The position numbers and the translations under genes were made by a program. Below are positions 36,936-47,568 of a stretch of DNA of 64,000 bases, in pieces. The number at the start of each line of letters is the position of its first letter. The first letter of the stretch is position 1. The stretch is taken from NCBI GenBank assembly GCA_012861695.1, contig JAAOOA010000086.1:24290403-24354402 (forward strand), read 5' to 3'. Origin of the DNA: Trematomus loennbergii. Taxonomy: Eukaryota; Chordata; Actinopteri; Perciformes; Nototheniidae. The notes below the pieces were generated by a model that was not told where the DNA came from, did not search any database, and saw only the letters and a list, made by a program, of their open reading frames with translations.

Positions 36936-37959
36936 AGAACATTTCGTCAAACTGCAATGCAGGCATCAAGGGGCCAAGTGAAGAAGGAAAGCGCTGAAGT
37001 ATCCAAAACCTATTTAGTCTTTTAGATTCATTTGAATGTTCTAGAAATATGATAATTTCCTGGAAAACTTCAAGCATATAACAGGCAAACACTTCACGAT
37101 TCCTCCCGGGCTTTTTTGTCAACCTCTTGTGAAATTCTGCTTTCTGTGTGTCTTCACATGCCAGAGGAGATCCTCGAGGTGAAATCCCATCCTTTCCTCC
37201 TGATCCTGAGAAAGTTCATACTAACCTGAATATAACTTCTACGGTATATATCTGAGTTCACCACAAGTTGCCGTGAGCGTTTTAGCTGAACCTGATCGCT
37301 ACAGAAAGATTGTTATGTCTTATTTTTTCAGTTCTGAGATTGTTTTTCAGGTCAAGCCTGAGGGGGGAAAGGATTCAACAACAAGGAAACAAGATAGACA
37401 TTTTAAACTTTGACCAGTTGCAAAAAGTTTTACCTCTCAGATTTGTCAGATAAAAAAACAAACTCATTGGTCGAAAGGATCATTTGTAATTGGTGTCTAA
37501 TATAAGTCAAAGAGCATTCTAAAAACTAAGGAAATAACACATTGAAACGTCTTGGGAGGTCAGAAAGCAACATGGCTTGATTTCCTGTATATCTTTAGAC
37601 GTGGTGTATCAGTTTCTACCTTTCTAAGGGAACATGATCAGCATCAACACAGACTGGGTTCACGTAGCCGAGGGAATGCGGAAGATACATTCCAGCTAGT
37701 TGTTTGGTGTCACGGCACACAACTCCCCAGTCTCACTGCTCTTATCTTTCAGCTATTTGAAGCGATAAGAAGCTCCACTGTACACTATCTTTCCACCAAA
37801 CACGCCTTCATTTTAGGTCTGTTTCATTTATTGTTTTTAGAATAACCACATAGCTCGATATCAGAAGGTTTTATATTGAAATTGTAGACTTTTTTAGTTT
37901 TTATGTTGCAGCAACATGTGGTCTGCAAATGTATATACTGTATGTTTGAACTTTGCTTT
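36936..37959. other. intergenic, no feature recognised
   Basis: No exon or element supported. Confidence 0.4.
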
Positions 37960-38700
37960 GAGGGAACCAGAGCGGTTTCCAGGATTTGAAATTGGCTTTG
38001 AAGGAGAGAGGGAACAGAGAGACTTTTCTGTTAAAGATTTCATTGAGGGAACTTAGGTCTAAGGCAACATAGGCTTAACATGTTCTGAGGGAACATAGAG
38101 ATATGGGAACATAACGCCTTCGAGGGAAAATAGATCTGAGGGATAATATTCTGAAATGTCAACATTTCTCTGATATGGGGACATATAGCCTTTATCCAAA
38201 TTTGAACATTACTTTGAGGGAACATTCAGCGGAGGGAACCTACGGCCTTTCCAAATTTGAAGGTTTCTTTAGGGAACATAGATCTAGGGGAGATGAATAA
38301 CCTTTATGACATTTGAATATTTATTTTGGGGAACATAGGGCTGAGGGACCATTGGGTCTTTTCAAATGTGAACATTTCTATGAGGGAACACATAGGGCTG
38401 AGGGAACAATAGGGCTGAGGGAACATAGGGCTGAGGGAACATAGGGCTGAGGGACCTAGGTATTTCGGAATGTGATTTGTTTTTTGTGGAAACCTTTGTT
38501 TAAGGAAACATAGAGCCTTTTCCACAGTGAAAATGTCTGAGGGAAGATTGTGCTGAGGCAGCACAGGGCTGTTTTCAACACTGAGGAAACTGAGGACCTT
38601 ATACAAATTAGAACATGTTTTTGTTAGGGCTGAGGGATCATACTGAATTAAAATAATTTGAGGGAACCTAAGTCAAAGGGAACATAAATGGACCCTCTAG
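37960..38700. repeat. degenerate minisatellite, core GAGGGAACATAGGGCT
   Basis: 'gagggaacatag' variants recur dozens of times. The best-preserved part is 38380-38450, where GGGCTGAGGGAACATA repeats with a period of about 16-18. Outer copies vary in length and mix with 'gccttttccaaatttgaa.att'. The minus-strand frames (rich in 'MFPQ', 'SLSPMFP') are repeat translations. Confidence 0.85.
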
Positions 38701-39639
38701 TCTAAAGTGACATGGAGAGTACAAATTTAGCACAATCATTAAAGTAAAAAAAGCCCCATTTATGGAAAATACGTCTGGTTGAAATACTTTAGCATGGTTT
38801 TGCATCAAGATATGCGTCACCACAAAACAGCCTGACTGTAAAAATATGCAACATAAAGATGCATAAACAAAACATTTTAAACCACAAGGTCATTTTACTG
38901 TGTTTAAGTTATTTTTGAACAAAGTTAAATCCAACATTTCTGGCTAACAATGCAGGGTACCAGACTGTTACGAGACTTCGGGAAGTTTCAAACAGTCACT
39001 ACAGCAGCTGTTGTTTGCTACACAATTCATTTGCAAATCATCAAATTATCTTTCGTCAAATCTAAAAAAGCATATCTCCCTCGATATTAAGCTTTTTTCT
39101 GAGGCCTGCATTTATGTGCCCAGTTAAAACTTTAAAAAACAAGACCCCGTCTCTAAAAAAAAACTACTGTATTTTTCATATTTCAAAGAAAATCTTTCTG
39201 ACAGTTAACTAGAGTTTTTTTGCACAAACTCCTCTATAAATGCTTTCTGAATAAACCTGTCCACACTCTAACCAAGAAAGTAAGTAAATGCAGGAAGCGT
39301 GACAACACTTTTTCAGACGACAGCTTGAGTTCTTGCTAAACACTGAATCTCCCAGTGTGCAGTCTTTCCACTAAGATATAAAACGCACACAGTTTGCTCA
39401 GAAACGCTGTCATTACACTCAAAAGTGATACTTAGAAAAGTTGGATGAGACGTTCACGTGCCAGCAGAGGAAAGAGGAGAACATTCCTCCATATGTTTGG
39501 CTTGAAGAAAGAACAGACTGTCTCATCAGCTGAAGAAGGATCCACTTTTAACTCTGAATAGAGCATGCATTGATGGAAGCACAGTTTCCAGTACAGTTAC
39601 TGTACATGATAAACACATAGAGAGTCCTGTCAGCAATAG
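38701..39639. other. intergenic, no feature recognised
   Basis: No exon or element supported. Confidence 0.4.
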
Positions 39640-40060
39640 TGGAGGAAATATTGGGATTATTTACCAAAGTAAAAGTATCAATACCAGACTGTAAAAAGTA
39701 CTCAAGTAAAAAGTCCTGAATTAAAAATGCTTCTTAAGTAAATGAAAGTAAGTATTACCTGCAAAATGTACTTAAAGTAAAGTGAAATTAAATATAAAAG
39801 AACCCAATGCAGAATTTTTTTGAAATTAAAATTTATATTTTAATGAATTTTCTAATCATCATAATTTGGCTGGTTGAATTTAATACAATATCATATTTCA
39901 TAAACTCTTGTGTTATTTATGCAAGAAAACTAGTAACTTATGGTAGAAAATGATTGCATTAAAGTAAAAAAGTACAATATTTTCCTTTGGGTTGAAGTGG
40001 AGTAGAAGCACTTTAAATGTGAATGTGAGTACAATGCTTTAGTTAGATTCTTAGTTACAA
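39640..40060. repeat. 'AGTACT' MITE-like repeat, family K, copy 3
   Basis: 'aaagtaaaagtatcaatacc', 'gtaaaaagtactcaagtaaa', 'aagtcctgaattaaaaatgc' and 'cttaagtaaa' match the common teleost 'acttaagtaaaagta' repeat and the copy at 17345. Confidence 0.65.
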
Positions 40061-40689
40061 TGCACCCCTGCCTGTCAGTCAGAGATAAGAGTCTTTTTCC
40101 AGAGACATGAAAGAAGATATTTTAGGATTTAGAGTGATTTTGGGCCAAGTGTGTATTATTCTATATGAATTAGCGTATACCTACGCTTTAGTTATGGCCA
40201 ACCAATGTCCCAAATGACAGGAAAGGGAGGATAAACACTCTTGAGTCGGGCCTTTGGTTCACCGCTCCATTTCACGACCTCCACGCCCTCTGCTCCACCA
40301 CGACATCCATCTTCCCTCCCGTTCAAAGCTTGACCGTCTTCACATGCCCACATCAGAGCCGAACTCCTTTTCCTCCCACAGAGCAACATTTATTTTCTCA
40401 GAGAAAACTTTGATTTGTCTGCTGTGTTGACCCCTAAGTCAGCGCCTGCCTACTTGTGACATTTCCTTGTATTTTTCCATGCCTGCAGGTGATTGGTTGA
40501 TATGCAAAGACACCGTCCATCTAGAAGAACCTGAATAAAGAGGAATCAAGTCCAGTTCTCAATCGAGAGTTACATTTTCCTTTGCATTTTGGATTATAGT
40601 AAAATAAATCTCTGTGGCAAACAAACATTTATGATACTTTCAAGCAGGTTTGAGGTAACAAGTTAACATTAGGCTAAGAAGGAACTAAA
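40061..40689. other. intergenic, no feature recognised
   Basis: No exon or element supported. Confidence 0.4.
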
Positions 40690-40915
40690 TGACTTCACGT
40701 AGCTAAAGTTGATCGTGATGACGTTTAGTCGTCTCATTTAGACACATGTTAGCAACCGCCATTTTTTTATTCACCACTAGGGTAAGTAGACCAAAGTCTC
40801 TTCAACTTGTGCGAACCATAGACCTTATTTCAGTCATCTAAACAAAACAATCTTCTGCTAACTTCTAACTCTTTTCCCGGTTTAGGACTCATTCCTGCAC
40901 CACTTTACATATTCA
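40690..40915 (-). repeat. unnamed interspersed repeat, copy in - orientation
   Basis: Reverse complement of the family at 32325-32560: 'cgtgatgacgttta', 'catttagacacatgttagca', 'ttaggactcattcctgcacc'. Confidence 0.65.
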
Positions 40916-42235
40916 GTCAGTCTGTCTCTATATCTTTCTATATTTGACAAGGTTTTGGAGAGGTAAGAGTAGGGCAGCTTAGGAATTTGAGGTTGTGTAA
41001 ACTCAGAGTTAGGAGTCCACTTTAGGTTGTATTTATTTGATATAAACAGCTACTTGCAAGCCTTATTCGATGCCAAAATGCCAGACAATAAGTGTTATCT
41101 GTGGGGGAAACTTCTGAAGCAATTGGAGTCAGGACTCAGAGAGACACGAGGAGAGCTGGAGCTTTGATGGCAAACACTGATGGTTTATTACGAGCTTCGG
41201 CCGGAGAATTCACAAGACATGTCACGGGCCACGAGTTGCCCACACGGTTGGGATGCCACAATCAATTCTGATGAACCCTCCTGTAGCTCGAGGTTTTAAC
41301 TAGTTCAGAGTGTAATAATCAACATTCTTCAAAAGATAGACTAACAGCTGAGGACACTGAATCACAGTTGTTGTCGCTTATGGCTCGGGGCAGTGGCAGA
41401 CTGGCCCATCGGGACGAATCCCGATGGGCCGGTACTGAAGTGGACGATGTGGGCCGGTCGGATAAGTCACATCCCTCCCTACAAATATTTATTACACATT
41501 CAAACACCTGGATTGAGATGAAATATTGTATTTTTACTTCGTGGTATTTCAGCTTTAAGACAAATATGAGAACTTCTTCTACCAATGGAAACGCAACAAC
41601 ATTTGCCTTTGTGTCTTTGTCCACAAGCCAAACAACAAAACAAAGTATTGAAGGAACACAACTTGAACCTTTGTTCCAGATGTGTCCCTTCAAATAAGGA
41701 ATAAGTTACTCAATAAAGACTGCTGCCAGTACACAGAAAAAATACTGTTTGTGCAGCTATGTAGAGTTCAACCCCGTCTAAAAACATCACTGTATTTATT
41801 GTGATTTTATGCAAAGTTTCACAACACTTGGTCCTCTGCAGAGACACTCTTCTCTCTCTTGGGCACAAATGGCAGGTCCCTTGGCAGGAAGTGGAGAGCA
41901 GGGTGGCAGCTGGCTGCTGATTTCCATGGGTTTGGATGACAACTGATGGTCTTTTTATAGCTCAGCGGCCGGGCGAGGTCCCAGGGTGTGTGTGGCTCAC
42001 AGCGTTTACTGTGTGGGAGTGTGGCACGAGTTCAGATGGAGCTGAGAGAGACAGTGGGAGAAAGAAATAAAGACAGAGGTGGTGATGGGAAGAAAAGAAA
42101 GCTAAAGCCAGAACTTTTTACAATGTGCAGTATATTATTCCACTACTCTTTGTTTCTGTTCTATCTTGCTCTTTTCAAAATGTATATAGTCTTATTTCTG
42201 CATTTTACTTGCACCATTGTGTCCCTTTGACCCTT
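40916..42235. other. intergenic with a hAT-type end at 41391-41470
   Basis: 'cagtggcagactggcccat' followed by 'cgggacgaatcccgatgggc' and 'gtgggccgg' resembles the left end of a common fish hAT element; no right end is visible. The sequence at 41110-41340 has no clear identity. The two antiparallel frames at 41319-41697 lie over this relic. Confidence 0.4.
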
Positions 42236-42360
42236 TCTTGCACTATTTCTTCTGCACTATTGTCTTAAGTATAGGAGGAGCCTGGGACTCTAGATTTTCA
42301 TTGCCAAATCTTTGCTGTAGCTATTGTGTATTTAAGCCAAAAAAGCCTTTGGATCTTTGA
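42236..42360 (+). mobile_element. LINE 3'-end relic, copy 2
   Basis: 'ggaggagcctgggactctag', 'attttcattgccaa', 'gctgtagctattg' and 'aagcctttggatctttga' parallel the copy at 35690-35822. Confidence 0.6.
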
Positions 42361-42724
42361 ATGCCTGGCAAAGACTGGGATTGAGAATCAACAAAGAGAC
42401 CCCCAGAGATCTCATTTTGGATAGGTGTCATGAGAAAAGAGAAGGACTGATGGGAGTTTATCTGCCAGGCCCCTCCTCCATCACTGCCTCAGGAAATACC
42501 CCAGCATCAGCCCCAGATCCTCCACCACCTTTAATTTCATTTCATTTAATCGTTTATTTGAATCGGGACAGTGCACATTGATGAACACTTTAAAACAAAA
42601 ATAATGCTTACAAGTGTAAATGAGCCGGATTTGAGCTTTGAGCTAATTTCCATCCGTAGTTACGTCACATACAACATATAAGAACATGACATTTATATAT
42701 ATAGCAAAAATAAATACATGATAT

Positions 42725-42729
42725 GCAGA
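42725..42729. other. target-site duplication GCAGA, left
   Basis: The five bases before the left LTR are identical to the five after the right LTR (48002-48006). Confidence 0.95.
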
Positions 42730-43161
42730 TGTTACGAACTCAGACACTTAGGATGTAGGACCCAATTGCACGACCCGGGAGACAGAGGTAAAGTACTTGT
42801 AAGATACTTTATTTTCCAAATACAGCAATGAACAACAAAAAAGGTAACTATCAAATCTCTAACCGAGATGACAAAAATAGAGGAACAAAATGAAAGCGCT
42901 CACGTAGTGAGGAATCAAACTTTACAAGAGCACAAAGAGCATAGACCTGACCATAGCAAGAGACAATACGAACTGACAAAGAACACTTGGGAGACAGGGG
43001 AATATAAGCACAGGGTAACTAGACACAGGTGGGACCAATCAGGGGCGGGGCTGACATTGATGAGCACAGGAGACACAGGTGAAATTAATCAGGAAGCCTG
43101 GAATGAGAGAAAGCAAACGTAAATAACATGCATCTCTCTAGCTTTCTGTCGGTGCACAACA
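42730..43161 (-). repeat. LTR (3' LTR of the gypsy element)
   Basis: 432 bp. Left edge TGTTACGAACTC, right edge GGTGCACAACA. It contains the same TATA-like and R-start signals as the other LTR. Compared with it I see one substitution (GAAATTAATC here, GAAAATAATC there) and one 1-bp indel near the right end. Confidence 0.96.
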
Positions 43162-43164
43162 GTA

Positions 43165-43175
43165 CCCCCCCCTCT
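43165..43175 (-). promoter_or_regulatory. polypurine tract of the gypsy element
   Basis: On the coding strand AGAGGGGGGGG lies 3 nt (TAC) before the 3' LTR. This is the usual place for the primer of second-strand synthesis. Confidence 0.8.
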
Positions 43176-43214
43176 AGGGCCAACTCCTGATGGCCCAGGC
43201 TGATTGTAAAAATC

Positions 43215-43385
43215 GTGGATAAGCGTCTTGTCTATGATAAATGACGCAGCTACCAGCTTCTAGCCTCAGGACCGTAACCCTTCCAGTCTACCAGGAATTG
43301 CTTCCCCCTCCCCCTATTACGGACCTCTAGTAGCTTACGGACCTTGTAAACCTCACCCCCTTCAAAGAACTCGGGCGGTGGAGGG
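43215..43385 (-). pseudogene. out-of-frame chromodomain remnant of pol
   Basis: After the GPY/F region the pol frame runs into unrelated codons and stops at 43327. A different minus-strand frame over the same bases encodes chromodomain-like blocks (EFFE near the start, then DWKGYG), and a further break follows at the expected SW motif (a TAG occurs directly after AGCTGG). At least two small indels have therefore separated the chromodomain from integrase. Chromodomains direct chromovirus integration to marked chromatin, so a loss here would affect targeting more than catalysis. Confidence 0.65.
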
Positions 43386-46300
43386 GGCTTGGAGGCGGGA
43401 ACAAGTGTGCTCTCACACACACCGGCTTGATTTTACTGACGTGAAACGTCGGATGTACTCTCATAGTTCTGGGGAGTTGCAAGCGTACAGACACCGGGTT
43501 GATGACTCTGGACACCGGGAAAGGACCCACAAATCTCGGAGCCAGTTTCCTTGAGGCGACATGGAGTGGTAAGTCCTTAGTGGAAAGCCAAACATTTTGG
43601 CCTGGTCTGTAGGAGGGAGCGACCCTGCGATGGACGTCTGCAACAGCCTTCATCCGAGCTGAACTTCGGAGAAGAGCCTGGCGAGCACCAGCCCAAACTC
43701 GTCGACAACGTCTGATCATGGCATGAGCCGATGGAACCCTCACCTCTTCCTCGTTGTTAGGGAAAAATGGAGGCTGGAAACCATTGACACAATGGAATGG
43801 AGAGACACCTGTGGCTGCCGTAGGAAGAGTATTGTGGGCAAACTCGACCCATGTGAGGTGGTCACTCCAGGTAGTCTGGTTCCGGGAGACGAGACAACGT
43901 AGCGTAGTCTCTAGTTCCTGGTTCAGACGCTCCGACTGTCCATTTGACTGAGGATGATATCCTGATGACAAGCTGACGGTGGCACCTATGAGTCGACAAA
44001 ACTCCTTCCAGAAAACGGAAATGAATTGTGGACCCCTGTCGGAAACAATGTCATCAGGGAATCCATGGATCCTGAATATGTGATTCATCATGACCTCTGC
44101 GGTGACTTTGGCAGAGGGAAGCTTGGTCAATGGGATGAAGTGAGCCATCTTTGAAAATCGATCCACCACTGTTAAGACCGTAGTCTTGCCTCTGGATGAA
44201 GGAAATCCTGTCACAAAATCCATTGAAATGTGTGACCAAGGACGTTGGGGAATCGGCAGGGGCTGGAGCAAGCCCATCTTGACTTGTGATGAGGTCTTAT
44301 TACACGCACACACCGGACAAGCCGCTACGTACTCTGCCACATCTTTCTTCATGGCTGGCCACCAGAAACGTTGTTGTATCCTGAACATTGTCCTTGTTAC
44401 CCCCGGATGGCACGAAAGCACAGATGAGTGAGCCCAGTGGATGACCTTGGAGTGAAGAGCCTCAGGAACAAACAGCAGATTGTTGGGACACTCGCTAGGT
44501 GCTGGATTCTTGACATTCGCCTTTTTTACGTCCGACTCCACTTGCCAGGAAAAGGCTCCGATCACACGGTTAAGTGGAAGGATGGTCTTGGGCTCTACCG
44601 CAAGTGGTTCTGGATCATAAAGACGAGACAAAGCATCGGGTTTTTGATTCTGAGACCCGGGACGAAAAGAGAGGGTGAAATTGAACCTACTAAAGAATAG
44701 TGTCCACCTGGCCTGACGGGAGTTGAGACGCTTAGCCTTTCTTATATATTCCAGATTCTTGTGATCTGTCCAGACTAAAAACGGCTGCTCTGCACCCTCT
44801 AACCAGTGTCTCCATTCCTCGAGGGCAGCTTTTACAGCTAACAGTTCCTTGTTCCCCACGTCGTAATTCCGCTCTGCCGTTGTCAGTTTCCGCGACAGGT
44901 AAGCACATGGATGCATCTTGTTGTCTTCTGCAGAACGTTGAGACAGTACTCCTCCAATTCCCTCATTGGAAGCATCAACCTCGACCATAAACTGGCGCTG
45001 GGGATCTGGAATGGTGAGTATGGGGGCTGATGTGAATCTCTCTCTGAGACGTTGGAAAGCGAAGTCCGCCTGGGGAGTCCACTTGAAAGGAACCTTAGGA
45101 GAAGTCAGAACATGTAGAGGGGCAGCAACAGAACTGAAATTCCTAATAAACTTCCTATAGAAGTTAGCAAACCCTAGAAACTGTTGGACCTTCTTCCTGG
45201 AGTCTGGTGTAGGCCACTGGGATACTGCACTGATTTTAGCAGGATCCATTTGCATATGATTAGGTGAGATTATGTATCCTAAGAAGGATACCTCTTTTGT
45301 GTGGAACTCACACTTCTCTGCCTTGACATATAACTGATTCTCTAGCAGTTTCTGCAAAACCTGACGGACATGGTTAACATGAGACTTAGTGTCTGGGGAG
45401 AAAATCAGAATATCATCCAGATACACAAACACTGAAATATTCAAAAATTCCCGTAAAACCTCATTCACAAGAGCTTGAAACACAGCCGGTGCATTGCATA
45501 GTCCAAAAGGCATTACTAGATACTCATAGTGACCACTCTGAGTGTTGAATCCTGTCTTCCACTCATCCCCTTTTCTTATTCTAACCAAGTGATATGCATT
45601 TCTTAAATCTAACTTGGTGAATATTTTGGCAGTTTGAAGTAGTTCAAAGGCAGATGTCATGAGTGGCAGAGGATAGCGGTTCTTCACCGTAATGTCATTT
45701 AGTGGACTGTAGTCTATGCAAGGTCTCAGAGACCCGTCTTTCTTTCCCACAAAGAAAAATCCCGCTCCGGCTGGAGAAGATGAAGGACGGATAATTCCTG
45801 ATTTGAGTGAAGAGGAAATGTATTCGTCCATTGCTGCTCTCTCAGGTCTCGAAATCGAATAAAGTTTCCCCTTGGGAATGGGGGCTCCCGGTAAGAGATC
45901 AATGGGACAGTCAAAATCTCGGTGAGGAGGTAGCGACATGGCTTTGGATTTGTTAAAGGCTTCCTTTAAATCATGGTAACAGGAAGGTACCTTCTGTAGA
46001 TCAGGATAGTCGGGGTGATCTATAATGATTTTACGAGAGTCTGTTGGTGCATTAACAGGTTGTGAAAGTTTACACCTGCCCATACAATCCTCTCCCCATT
46101 CTTTAATTTTCCCTGAACGCCAGTCAATGTGAGGATTGTGGATCTTTAGCCATGGAAACCCCAATATAATCGGGTGCTGAGCCGACTCAAAAATATGGAA
46201 TTGCATGCTCTCGGTATGGTCCTTATTCACAGTAATCTGAATGGGCTCAGTGCAATGGGTAACTGTGAACAACAAGCGGCCGTCTAAGGCACTGGCATTA

Positions 46301-46710
46301 ATAGGATGAGATAGCGGAACAGTCTTTATTTCTAGCTGATTTACTACGCCCCAGTCCATAAGACTTTCGTCAGCCCCTGAGTCTATTAACACACCCTGGT
46401 CAATGGTTTGATTGTTAATACAAATGTTTACCTGCGTAACAGGTCGAGGAGGAAAGTCTGCGGGAAACTTGCTCACCAGCGCCCTCCTTTTGACTGGTGA
46501 GCACGATCTTTTCCCGGGCATGAAGCGAGTTGATGATCCGACTGGCCGCAGTAGAAACAACAACCCTCCCGTAGACGGCGCTGCCTCTCCTCCAGAGAAA
46601 GCCTGGTTCTTCCCAGCTGCATGGGTTCCCCGGAGCCATTCGGAAGTGTAATCCTCTGACGGTGTGGTAACATGGGCTGGACATCCTCGGCTGGCGGCGC
46701 GACCCACCAA
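43327..46710 (-). CDS. pol: gypsy Pol: protease, RT, RNase H, integrase
   Basis: A 1127-codon frame. Its first ATG is at 46710, but it overlaps gag and translation most likely enters by a -1 slip at 46515-46509. By position from that ATG: protease active site DSGA 110-113; RT palm with F-V-Y-L-D-D at 428-433; RNase H with D579, E622 and D649; integrase zinc finger H761, H768, C798, C801; integrase catalytic D831, D891, E927 (D,D-35-E); GPY/F motif near 1061-1064. Order PR-RT-RH-IN defines Ty3/gypsy. No internal stop. The last 30 or so residues are frameshifted and the chromodomain lies out of frame downstream. Its role is reverse transcription and integration of the element's RNA within Gag particles. 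Confidence 0.94.
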   Translation of the reverse strand: MVGRAASRGCPAHVTTPSEDYTSEWLRGTHAAGKNQAFSGGEAAPSTGGLLFLLRPVGSSTRFMPGKRSCSPVKRRALVSKFPADFPPRPVTQVNICINNQTIDQGVLIDSGADESLMDWGVVNQLEIKTVPLSHPINASALDGRLLFTVTHCTEPIQITVNKDHTESMQFHIFESAQHPIILGFPWLKIHNPHIDWRSGKIKEWGEDCMGRCKLSQPVNAPTDSRKIIIDHPDYPDLQKVPSCYHDLKEAFNKSKAMSLPPHRDFDCPIDLLPGAPIPKGKLYSISRPERAAMDEYISSSLKSGIIRPSSSPAGAGFFFVGKKDGSLRPCIDYSPLNDITVKNRYPLPLMTSAFELLQTAKIFTKLDLRNAYHLVRIRKGDEWKTGFNTQSGHYEYLVMPFGLCNAPAVFQALVNEVLREFLNISVFVYLDDILIFSPDTKSHVNHVRQVLQKLLENQLYVKAEKCEFHTKEVSFLGYIISPNHMQMDPAKISAVSQWPTPDSRKKVQQFLGFANFYRKFIRNFSSVAAPLHVLTSPKVPFKWTPQADFAFQRLRERFTSAPILTIPDPQRQFMVEVDASNEGIGGVLSQRSAEDNKMHPCAYLSRKLTTAERNYDVGNKELLAVKAALEEWRHWLEGAEQPFLVWTDHKNLEYIRKAKRLNSRQARWTLFFSRFNFTLSFRPGSQNQKPDALSRLYDPEPLAVEPKTILPLNRVIGAFSWQVESDVKKANVKNPAPSECPNNLLFVPEALHSKVIHWAHSSVLSCHPGVTRTMFRIQQRFWWPAMKKDVAEYVAACPVCACNKTSSQVKMGLLQPLPIPQRPWSHISMDFVTGFPSSRGKTTVLTVVDRFSKMAHFIPLTKLPSAKVTAEVMMNHIFRIHGFPDDIVSDRGPQFISVFWKEFCRLIGATVSLSSGYHPQSNGQSERLNQELETTLRCLVSRNQTTWSDHLTWVEFAHNTLPTAATGVSPFHCVNGFQPPFFPNNEEEVRVPSAHAMIRRCRRVWAGARQALLRSSARMKAVADVHRRVAPSYRPGQNVWLSTKDLPLHVASRKLAPRFVGPFPVSRVINPVSVRLQLPRTMRVHPTFHVSKIKPVCVRAHLFPPPSPLHRPSSLKGVRFTRSVSY

Positions 46711-47552
46711 GATGCATTCTGGGAGCTGGGAATAACGTCTCGGTTGCGTCGACGCTCCCTCTCTCTTTCCCGAAGACGGTTATCGATCCGGATGGCCACG
46801 GCGATGAGAGATTCCAGATCCCGGGGTGTCTCCAGTGGAGCCAGCTGGTCTTTTATCGGTTCCGAAAGTCCCGTCATGAAGGCGTCACGAAGAGCCGGAA
46901 CATTCCATCCGCTGTCCGCTGCTGCTGTGCGAAACTCGATGGCGTAATCAACCACCTGGCGGTTGAGCTGGCGTATATGAAAAAGTTTTCTGCTGGCCTC
47001 TGTAGCAGGCGATGAGTGGTCAAAAATACGACTCATAGTCTCTATGAAATCGGTCAATGAGTAACATAGTTCAGTTTCTCTTGACCATTCTGCAGTAGCC
47101 CAGGCTGCAGCTCTTCCCGTTAAATGAGACACAATAAACGCCACTTTACCATGGTCCGATGAAAAGGCTCCTGGGTTGTGTTGAAAATGCAGATCGCACT
47201 GTACCAAAAAGGCTCTGCAATTAGAAGAATCTCCGGAAAATCTCTCCGGAAGAGCCAGCCGTAAAGGGGAAGAAACAGCCTGACTTGGGAAATCAGCTGG
47301 AGCATTGACAGGCAACCTCTCAGTTGTGGATGACGTCACCGGAGGAGCAGTCTGTTGGTGAGTGAAAAAATGATTCATTTGGACAGCCAGTTGTTGCATC
47401 TGTGTGGATAATGCTTCCTGAATCCCGGCCTGGCGTCCTCTTAGTTCTTGCATTTCCTGGTTGACTAGGCCCAGCTGTTCCTCGTGATGAAAGATCTTCA
47501 CGCCCTGTGCTGACAGCGCTGCGTGAAGCGTTCTTGGGTCGGCTGGGTCCAT
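46473..47552 (-). CDS. gag: gypsy Gag with CCHC zinc knuckle
   Basis: A 359-residue frame beginning 16 nt inside the 5' LTR (MDPADP...). The N-terminal third has heptad-like E/Q-rich sequence suggesting a coiled coil, followed by a retrotransposon Gag-type capsid region (the LPERFSGD and W-rich blocks fit the family). A nucleocapsid zinc knuckle C332-x2-C335-x4-H340-x4-C345 lies 14 residues before the stop. Gag forms the particle and packages RNA. Downstream pol is in the -1 frame; the slip heptamer lies just after the last knuckle cysteine. Related sushi-group gag genes gave rise to the mammalian PEG10/RTL genes, but this copy is plainly part of a mobile element. Confidence 0.92.
   Translation of the reverse strand: MDPADPRTLHAALSAQGVKIFHHEEQLGLVNQEMQELRGRQAGIQEALSTQMQQLAVQMNHFFTHQQTAPPVTSSTTERLPVNAPADFPSQAVSSPLRLALPERFSGDSSNCRAFLVQCDLHFQHNPGAFSSDHGKVAFIVSHLTGRAAAWATAEWSRETELCYSLTDFIETMSRIFDHSSPATEASRKLFHIRQLNRQVVDYAIEFRTAAADSGWNVPALRDAFMTGLSEPIKDQLAPLETPRDLESLIAVAIRIDNRLRERERERRRNRDVIPSSQNASWWVAPPAEDVQPMLPHRQRITLPNGSGEPMQLGRTRLSLEERQRRLREGCCFYCGQSDHQLASCPGKDRAHQSKGGRW
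46509..46515 (-). promoter_or_regulatory. -1 ribosomal frameshift heptamer GGGAAAA
   Basis: On the coding strand the heptamer reads G GGA AAA in the gag frame, the exact X XXY YYZ pattern. Slipping by one base moves reading from gag to pol. It lies 3 codons or fewer after the zinc knuckle. The heptamer known for PEG10 is GGGAAAC, one base different. Confidence 0.8.
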
Positions 47553-47556
47553 AATG

Positions 47557-47566
47557 GTCAGTTCGT
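47557..47566 (-). promoter_or_regulatory. self-priming primer-binding site
   Basis: Two nt inside the 5' LTR the coding strand reads ACGAACTGAC. No tRNA-like TGG-starting primer site is seen there. The same 10 bases occur on the opposite strand within the LTR at 47807-47816, about 30 nt downstream of the TATA-like box, so the predicted RNA 5' end (GTCAGTTCGT) can pair with this site. This is the Tf1/sushi-type self-priming layout. Confidence 0.75.
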
Positions 47567-47568
47567 TC

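Noticed and set aside
38040..38606. CRISPR-like array or a protein with 'SLSPMFPQ' repeats
   Set aside because: Repeats have no unique spacers of constant length and vary in period; this is a degenerate minisatellite in a vertebrate genome.
42868..43122. 84-codon frame found twice (also 47707-47961) as a conserved gene pair
   Set aside because: Both lie in the two LTRs on the non-coding strand of the retrotransposon, so the duplication is explained by the LTRs.
43327..47552. An endogenous retrovirus with envelope
   Set aside because: Domain order and termini fit a Ty3/gypsy retrotransposon, and no envelope frame lies between pol and the 3' LTR.
47557..47568. A tRNA-type primer-binding site next to the 5' LTR
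   Set aside because: No TGG-starting tRNA 3'-end complement is seen; the 10-nt complement to the LTR fits self-priming better.
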